Below, piece by piece: positions 53,621 through 64,000 of a stretch of 64,000 nucleotides of DNA. This DNA comes from Warburgia ugandensis. Lineage: Eukaryota > Streptophyta > Magnoliopsida > Canellales > Canellaceae. The translations under genes and the position numbers were made by a program. Each line of letters begins with the position of its first letter. Position 1 is the stretch's first letter. Under the pieces are notes generated by a model, which had not been told where the DNA came from, did not search any database, and saw only the letters and a list, made by a program, of their open reading frames with translations. The DNA lies in contig CP141139.1 in the NCBI GenBank assembly GCA_035236585.1, positions 17,872,990 through 17,936,989 of the forward strand, in the 5' to 3' direction.

Positions 53621-55511
53621 CAATTTTATAAAAATAGTGCAATGCAGCGAAAAAATCTTTTATTTTAAATTCATTTTGAAAACCCCAAGTGTCATTTGCT
53701 TTCAAGATGAACAAGGAAATTTTGAAAATTACAGTAATCATAAATGTCTTTCCAGGTCTATCCAGTCATAGCTCGCAATCCAATTGTAGTAATTATAAAT
53801 ACATGTCCAAAGGGTACATCATATACTTACATTTATACTTGTCTTCTCTTCGTTCACTTGATCGTAACGCTAACATTTTCTGATGCTTCTTCTAATCTTG
53901 TTGGAGCTAATCTGTAAAAATAATATATTTGAGTGAGTATTCCTCATGCATATATTTTGAAAACACGACATGCCACATACATAAATTCAAGGAGCTTTCC
54001 ATGTAAAACCTCTCCCAATTATGGACTGCTTTTCCGAAATCCAGTATGCAATAATATAAATATGACTAAAATCATAAAGTAGTAATCGATCAACCCATGT
54101 AAGACGATCTCGGCAAATACATCAAACCAACGAGTCAAATATAATAATTGTGAAACTATTAAAATAGTAATCATTCAAGGCAGATGCTAACTTCACTACA
54201 AATATCATGCACATGGTCTTTCTGTTTTGTTCCCACCACAGGCTGCCTCATTAGGTGATCTGCCCACTTGGAACTCAAGCCGATGGGTTAGTAAACATAT
54301 CAAACTGACTGGTCACGAGTACTCGTCTACGACCATCTCAATGCTATATGCATATTGATAAAACTAAAATTATAGGGCCAACTATGCTAATGATCAGAAC
54401 ACATCTAGAATCGTGTGTCTCCGATATCTAGAGACCAGTCCACCATAGCCTCTATGGAAACTATGGATATGTTCCCGAAAGGATACTGTGAACGCCTCTA
54501 GTGGTCGTCCCTATTTACCATAGTAGTCGAGGAAGGGACAATGCCATTTTGGCAGCAATACCATCCAGTTTTTGTGGTAGAGGCCAAGAGGCCAACCCCA
54601 TACATAAACAACCTCTCAGCATAGTGACCACTAGGCGCAATAGCCCGAAAAGCATATAAATAATCCAAATCTCAATCATTGTAAATCAAGCAATTTATGC
54701 AATTATTTTGAAAACATACGAGCAATGCATAAAATCTATTTATGCCAGTAATCACATTTAAGGCCATAAATCAGGAAGACAATACTGCATGCTTGTATAA
54801 AATCATCCTATCTCAAAATTCATACTAAATACGGTAATAGAGTCAAGTAAATCATTTAGACTTTGGAATGCAATTGAAAACTTAGTAGTATCAGACTACC
54901 TATCTCGATGTCTCTTAAGTCGCGTTCTTCATTACTCAACCCTAAGTCACCTTTGGAAAACCTTGGATATTAATTGATAACAAGGATTCAAGTATCATTT
55001 TTCATCCTTTATAGATTATTAATTAGATTTATAGATTAATGGCTAGATCTGCCTTTTAGGATCATAGATCCTTGCTTAATGTGTTTCTAGGCTAGATCTC
55101 ATGTATCGAGCTACTATTTAATGGTTAAATTGCCTTCAATAACTTTTCTGTTGTCAAGATCATGTAATTGAATGGTCAGATCTCATAGATCACCTGTCCT
55201 GATGCTTAGAACGGGTTTATACTCAATTTGAATGGTCGATCTATAATTCAAGGGTTGATACATGTAATGTAGGGTTGATCCTGAGCTATTAATCTCCTAA
55301 CACCTCTAATAGATCAATTCATGAGATCTGGTATTAAGTGTTTAATTTTGGTCAAAATACCCTTAATTTAGCATTCAATTAGATCATCTAACTGTTCAAA
55401 ATTGCAAATTTTAGCTTGATTTTGAATTTAACTCTAATTGACCATCCAAACCTGAATTTTTCAAAATCAATGGTTAGATCATCATTAAAGCTCATTAGAA
55501 GACTAATGTAT

Positions 55512-57391
<1,880 letters not shown>

Positions 57392-57675
57392 TGTATGGTT
57401 CAGATGATTCTAATTGAGTCTTTTCTTTTGCAGATCAACCAAAAGACTCACGGATGGCTAAGAGCAAAATTTAAATGGTATAGATCATTCTAAAGAGGAT
57501 TGGATGGGCTAGATCACTTATAAAGAAAGATGAGATAGTTTTCTAGAAGATAAGGGAGCCTAATTTGGAATCATGGAAAAAAGGAAAACAACATGGAGAA
57601 AGCAACTTTAAAGTTTGGAGGAGTTTCAAAAAGGGGTTACCGAAATTAGCATTCTCTTTCTTTTCTATTATTTTA

Positions 57676-57679
<4 letters not shown>

Positions 57680-57758
<79 letters not shown>
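57680..57758 (+). repeat. (CT)n microsatellite (copy B)
   Basis: CT run of about 78 bases, counterpart of 26355-26453. Confidence 0.98.
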
Positions 57759-57762
<4 letters not shown>

Positions 57763-58327
57763 TTTCTTATTCTTCTCTTTCTCTCTTTCCTTGCCCATCC
57801 CCTTACCCTTCTCTCTTAACCACCAACTTCCTCTTCTTCCCTTATTCTCCTCTTCTAAACCCATTCCTAAAAACCGTAGGAGGGGAGCCTCTTCTCCCAC
57901 TACTTCTCTACCCTCCTTCCTATTCTCCCATTCTCTTCTCTTCTTCTTCTCCTCTCTTTCTTCTCCCCGCTACCTCTTCCCATTCTCTCCTCTTCTTCTC
58001 CTCTCTCCATTCTCTCTTCTCTTCTCCTATCTCTCTTCCTCTATTTCCCACGTCTCTCTACCTACTCCCTCTCTTCTCTCTCCCACTTCCCATCTCATCT
58101 TCTCCCTCTATCTACTCAACGCCAAGGCTGACCCGTAGGAGGAGCATACCATCTCACCCTTCCTCTTTCTCTCTATCCCTCCTTTCCCAATATCTCTCTC
58201 TTCTCCTCCACCGAACGGCTCAGGCTTCCTTGCATCACCAACCCCCTAAGCCAGTCGCACAGACCCAGGGGCCCATCACTTGTCGTCTTCTTCGTCTACC
58301 CCCATCTGAAGCAGACTCACCACCGCA

Positions 58328-58360
58328 CTCTCTCCCTTCTCTCTCACGCTCGCATACTCC

Positions 58361-58394
<34 letters not shown>

Positions 58395-58566
58395 TCTGGC
58401 ATTCTTCCTTGTCATCGGAAGGTCCAGCAAAGGAAACCCGGCTCGGGATTTCTCTTTTCCTCCTTCCCTCTTTTCTTCTTCTCCCTTTCCCCCTTCTCCC
58501 CCCTCCAGCATTGGAGTCTCTGCGTCGTTGGACGTCTCTCCCTTCTCTCTCACGCTCGCACACTCC

Positions 58567-58610
<44 letters not shown>

Positions 58611-58757
58611 TCTGGCATTCTTCCTTGTCATCGGAAGGTCCAGCAAAAGGAAACTCGGCTCGAGATTTCTCTTTCCCTCCTTTTCCTCCTTCCCTATTTT
58701 CTTCTTCTCCCTTTTCCCCTTCTCCCCCCTCCAGCATTGGAGTCTCTACGTCGTTGG
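58328..58757 (+). repeat. Tandem duplication of ~210 bp, copy B only
   Basis: Two successive units (about 58328-58531 and 58540-58757) each run from CTCTCCCTTCTCTCTCACGC through CATCGGAAGGTCCAGCAAA to GTCGTTGGACGT. Copy A has this segment once (about 27018-27212). Each unit contains its own CT run. Confidence 0.85.
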
Positions 58758-60751
58758 ACGTTCTGGGAAAGGAAACCCAAAACGGGTTTTTCTCCCGTGT
58801 CCCTCTTTCTCTTTCTCTCCTCCTTCCTCCTCTATTCTCCTCTTCATTTCCCTCTTCTACCTCCTCCATTTCTCTCTTCCTTTGCCTAGTTTTTCTTAAA
58901 AACCAGATTTTTCACTAAATTTTGATTTTGCCCTCGCTCTTTAAAAGAAATTACAATTATATCCTTTCCCGGTTAATTACATCTGTGTCCCCATTTTATT
59001 TACGTCTGTGTCCCATTTTATTCCCATTATGTTTTATCCATATTCTGTTGTCCAGGAACTGTCCAATCTAAATTAGATCATTTAAGACTTAACACAATCA
59101 ACGGGTTAGCCTTAATCAAACCAAATATTTAATTTCTCCTTCATTTCTTAGTGGATTTCAAATTTTTTTTACAAGTTTGTTCTTAGGACATCCCTAGATC
59201 TAATTAATGTTTCTAATCTTTGATTTGAAATCTAGAACTTAATCTGAGCCGTCCAAATCTAAAAATCACAAATTAGCCTAGATCTTGACCATTTTGATGA
59301 ATCTGACAAATCTGACCGGTGGATCTCCAATCAAGGATGTGTTGAATAATATATGAAGGATGATCATCTATCAGAATATTAGACTTGAAGATTTTGATAG
59401 TGATTGATCTAGGAAAGTAGTTTTTTCTTGTTATTTGATTTTGTTTGTTTTCTTTAGGAACTGAAAATTCTGTAATTTTGTTAGATATGATCTCTGATTA
59501 TGATTTCAATAATTCTAGTAATTTTGAGTGATTTATTTTTAATTTTAGATAATTAAATTTTATTGAAATTCCTACTTTTTAGGTCAAGTCTCTGTGGGAT
59601 CAACCCGTACTTGCATAAGCTACACTACAATAGCCTGTGCACTTGCGATTAAACATCAACATCTGGTTATCTTTGATATTGTAAATCTATGAGATTTTTA
59701 TAGTTTTTAGGCTATAGTCATAGTAAATAGTCCTCTAATCCTAACTTTTATAGTTTCATTAGGTTTGCGTCATCAATACGAACACAATGGTTCTTTCGGA
59801 TAGTCGATCAGAGTTATATAGCCTCCTTAATTGCATTTTTAGTGTCGTGAACCAACGAATGAACCAGATATGACAATATAGGGCAGGGCCTGCATGTCAC
59901 GGTTCACACTCCAAGGCATGCCTTTCAATCATTCGTTATGCTTTGCGTCCCCTGGTACAAACTGATCCAATGGTTCCCATCAGATCTATTTTTCTCCGGC
60001 AATATTCCTGTAGGGAAAAGCAAATCTGGCATGTTCCTGATCTAATTTCTACCGTAAAAGTGAAGAATGAAGAGAAAGAGGAGAAATGGTTACCTGATCA
60101 TGCTAGAAAGGAGAAAAATCTGGGTTTTCCAGTGGTGCGGTTCCATCATGCCTACCAAGAAACCCTAGTGACCAGAATAGGGGAAATAGCGGTGGCTAGA
60201 GGAGGAGAAAGGAGGAGATAAGAGAGGAAAGGGAAAGAGGAGCAGAAAAGGGAAGTTGGGTCAGTGTCGAAAATCACAGAGGACTTGGATGAGGGGTTTT
60301 CCAATGAGTGGGGGTTTGTTCATGCCCGCCGAAACCTTAGGTTGCTAGATTTGGTGAAGGTAGCCAGAGGAGAAGGGGAAGGTGATGATCGGAGGGAGAG
60401 GAGGAGAGGGCTTTTATAGTCAGTGAAGGCAGTGCCGCCATCTTTTTTGGCGCCGCACTGCAGAGGTGGTGCATTGCTCCAGCTGGAAGAGGAAGGTGGT
60501 GGAGAAGAAGAAGACAGGGGTGTCGTTAGTAAAATGACCCCCTATGTTTTCAAGTCGTATTGTTTTTAATTAAATTACAAAAATACCCTCAATCTTCAAA
60601 TGCCCATAAGTTTGTCATCTGATCTCCGTTTCTAGCATTCTTTATGTCGTTGGATTCCATTTTTTGAGTAGAATTTGATTATAGGAATATTTTTACCAAA
60701 ATATCACTTTTAATCTTCTAAAATAGGATTAAAAAAATTCAGGTTATTACA

Positions 60752-62990
60752 GTGGCAAAGGAACCAAGTCCCAAGTGCCATTTGTATGCAAAGCATTCAT
60801 TTCATCAACCATGGCCTATCTCCACCTAGGATGTGAAAGAGCCTCATTGGTGTTTTTAGGAGCAGAAATAGAAGACAAGGAAGAAATAAATGCATAATAG
60901 AGTGAAGATAATCGATGGTAACTCACAAAATTATAGATAGGATGAGGATTGCAAGTAGATCAATCACCTTTTCGAAGAGCAATAAGTAAGCTGTCAACGG
61001 AATGCTGTGCAGAAGTAGGCGAAGTTGATGGGACAGGGAGATTGTCATCAGGGACTTTAGTGGAACCTGCAACAACTTCAAGAGGAGGCCGATGATGATA
61101 AACTTGAAGAGGACGACAAACATCATCCGCAAGTGTGGAAATATAGGGAAGAGGTAAATTTTCTAAAATGGAGAGTGGCTCAATAGTGGCTAAGAAGAAT
61201 GGTGGCTGCTCAAAGAAAGTTACATCTACTGAGAGAAGATATCGATTAGTGTTAGGGGAATAACAATAATACCCCTTTTGAAGCCTGGAATATCCTAAAA
61301 AGATGCATTTTGTGGCCTTAGTAGAAAGCTTATCTTGCCCAGGTGCAAGGTTGTGTACAAAACAAGTACATCCAAAAACACGAGAAGGAAGAAGATAAAG
61401 AGGTTGTGTGGGGAAGAGAATGGAATAAGGAATTTGATCATGCAATACAGAAGAAGGCATATGATTAATTAAGTAGCAAGCAGTGAGAACAGCATCCCCC
61501 CAAAAACGAAAAGGAACATGACTGTGAAGAAGTAAAGTGCGGGTTGTCTTTATGGGATGACGATTTTTGTGTTCAGCTACTCCATTTTGTTGAGGAGTGT
61601 GGGCACATGATGACTTGTGAAAAATTCCTTGTTGAGACATAAAAGAAGAAAAAGGTGCAGAAAAATATTCTCGTGCATTGTCACTACATAAAACACGAAT
61701 AGCAACATTAAATTGAGTTTGAATTTCGGCACAAAATTTCTTGAAAATTGAGAATAATTCAGATTGATTCTTCATAAGGAATAACCAAGTACATTGAGAA
61801 TAATGGCAAAAAAAAGTTACAAAGTATTGAAAACCCAAACTAGAAATAGTACGACTAGGACCCCAAACATCAGTGTGGACAAGTTCAAAGGAGGACATAG
61901 GCCAATTATTGAGATGCTTTGGAAATGAAACACAAGTATGTTTTCCAAGCTAACAAGACTCGTACTCAAGAGATGACAAAGTAGAAAAATGAGGGACCAT
62001 CTTTTGAAGTTTTGAGAGACTAGGATGGCCCAAACGATTGTGAATAAGAGCAGGAGAATCAGTGGAGATGCAAGCGGCAGGAGCTGCAGGTAATGTGAGA
62101 TGGTAAAGACCTTGAGACTCACGCCCTGTACCGATTGTCTTCCTCGCACCCCAGTCCTTCAAGATTGCAGTTTTATTAGAAAAAGTGAGAGAGCAATTAA
62201 GAGTGCAGGTCATTTTACTGATGGAAATAAGATTAAACGGGCACTCATGTACATAAAGTCCAAAGGTGAGAGGAAGAGTTGGAAGGGGATGAGCCAAACT
62301 AATTCCTTTAGCTACAGTTTTGGAACCGTTGGCTAGAGTGACTGTAGGTAAAGTAGAAGAACAATTAAGAGGAGAAAAGGTATTTGTTACCAGATATGTG
62401 ATCAGAAGCTCCAAAGTCTAGAATCCACTGGCCAATACAAGAAGACTGAGTAAAGCAAACACTGGGATTACCAGTTCGAGCTATGAAAGCAACATAAGAT
62501 GACTTGGATGCCTGATACTGGAGGTAGGCATCATAGTCACTACTAGTCAGGGTAATATTATGAGATGTAGAGCCCTCAGATGATTTAGGTAACTGGGTTT
62601 CAGATGACTAGATGATGTTAGCAGTGTGAGGAGGTCGCCCGTGTAGTTGGTGACATCGATCTCGAGTGTGTCCAATCTTATTACAGTATGTGCACTCAGG
62701 ATGCTGTCCTCAGTTACGATCACCACCACGACCACCTCTAGTGTTTGCCTAAGAAGCCAAAACTGAGGAATCTGAAGGGTCATCAAAAGTAACTTCTTAA
62801 GTAGAGGAATACACAACAAGCGAGCAAATACTTCATCCAATGAGGGCACCAAAGGGCTAGCCAGAATTTGATCTCTAACGAATACAAGGTCAGGGCGGAA
62901 CCCAATGAGAGTCAACAACATGAAAAACTTATTAGTTTGTATTTGTTGGATGGAATCCTGTTTGTGGGTGAAGCATATTGTCAGCATTAG
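60752..62990 (-). pseudogene. Copia gag-protease-integrase remnant (copy B)
   Basis: Fossil counterpart of 33681-35910 and better preserved. The integrase portion carries TDVWGP, CSDNAREYFS and HTPQQNGVAEHKNRH, which are hallmarks of the copia integrase catalytic core, followed by FWGDAVLTACYLIN. Upstream lie HNRLGHPSLSKLQ and a gag region. The element is broken, with several breaks, and no 5' LTR is visible. Confidence 0.88.
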
Positions 62991-63546
62991 TCTGATCTGT
63001 TTCTCCTCTACAGGTGGTGATAAACATAATGTTTTTTCAATTCTGTGCTACATTGAATTCTTGGTTTGGGAATGAGTGTCCTGGTGTCCAAATCCTGTAT
63101 GTTATGTTATGATCATTTTAGAACAAAAGCTACGAAACAATGGATTGATGGGAATTAGCTGCATTAAGTTTGACAACCAAGAACCTTGTCATTTCTGAAT
63201 GGGCTAGTTTGGTACACAAGGGTTGCTCTGTGGTCAAATCTTTCCATAGATTGACTTAACTAGGGAGGTGCTTCCCAAAATTGTTCACAATTTGTATATT
63301 GTACCCCCCTATTTGTGCAGGTGATGTACGACTGTTTCATGACCAACAGTGGGTTGATGCGAGTTAGCTGCCTAAGTTTGAGATCTAACAGTGGATAGGA
63401 TGTCTATGTTTTGATTTCTAGAGTCATTCGTTGTCAGGATTAGTCATTTGTTTTCTCTCTGAAGATGGTGATTACGCAATCTTGGTTTATCTTGCTTTTT
63501 GATTATTTTATGGGTTGCATTGAATTGTTAGACTGGGACTTTTCAT

Positions 63547-63676
63547 AGGTTCAAGGTGGTGAAAAGAGCCTCTTACAAAATGCAAGATAAGGCTGCATTC
63601 TATTGACCCTTGCGGTCTGCCCCTTCCCCGAACCCCACATATGTGGGAGCTTCATGCATCGGGGCTGCCCCTTTAT
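63547..63676 (+). mobile_element. Au-type SINE fragment, copy B only
   Basis: Reads from a B-box-like GGTTCAAGGTGG through GAGCCTCTTACAAAATGC and GGTCTGCCCCTTCC to ATCGGGGCTGCCCCTTT. The A-box head is missing. Copy A has no SINE at the matching place (about 36356-36600). Confidence 0.8.
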
Positions 63677-64000
63677 TGAATTGTTGTTAAAAATATTGAT
63701 GCTTCATTTTGCTTTTTACTATGTCATGCGTGTCATCGAAACTCCATCCACTTTGTTGAATCTGGTGTTTTTCAGTCTTTGATTTGGTGTGTTGTGGGAG
63801 GAGGGCATTGTTAACATCTTTGGCAATGTTTCCAATTCCTGGAGTAAGGACTCTGAGGCTACAGTATTTGTGTATTCTTTTCTTCATTCGGAGATGTTAA
63901 TTACAATTCTGTATCAATTCTTACGCCAATATTTGCTACCTATCTCCTTTTCTCTTCGCCAAGCTGCCATTGTGACTGCTTTTGAGGCCTTCTGATACTG

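Overview
The window is plant nuclear DNA, almost certainly from a flowering plant. The evidence is nested Ty3/gypsy and Ty1/copia LTR elements with plant-type primer-binding sites, an Au-type SINE, a phytocystatin gene and a plastid-type pyruvate dehydrogenase E1-alpha exon. Species cannot be read from the sequence. Most of the 64 kb is transposon fossil. Host coding sequence is confined to about 37.7-40.6 kb.

Large-scale layout: positions 1-36920 (copy A) and 46889-64000 (copy B) are two direct copies of one segment, a few percent diverged by eye. They run off both window edges. The spacer (36.9-45.75 kb) holds a truncated PDH E1-alpha exon, an LRR gene relic, an intact-looking cystatin gene on the minus strand, several SINE copies and two long GA runs.

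Inside each copy, left to right: (1) a giant solo LTR ending at 3181 (complete in copy B, 45757-50089, TSD GATAT); (2) host-like spacer with GA repeats and an exon-like stretch; (3) a minus-strand copia fossil whose two halves are separated by a nest of insertions. In copy A the nest is five layers deep: copia > gypsy-type LTR (about 6772-33680) > plus-strand Tat/Athila-like solo LTR (8482-28129, TSD TCTGG) > minus-strand Tat/Athila-like element (8662-26082, TSD TGTAT) > plus-strand Tekay/Del-like chromovirus (11432-20495, TSD CATAG). A further giant solo LTR (28981-33436, TSD GAAGA) sits beside it in the second layer. In copy B the Tat/Athila-like element is a solo LTR with the same TSD, and the 28981-33436 LTR is missing, leaving an exact empty site. 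This gives a relative order of events.

No new protein-coding system was found. The most interesting signals are in LTR structure: a stem-loop at a fixed place whose stem sequence differs between families while pairing is kept, a roughly 350-bp sense-oriented module shared by giant LTRs and the leader of a different element, and pyrimidine (CT) runs on the sense side of several LTRs.
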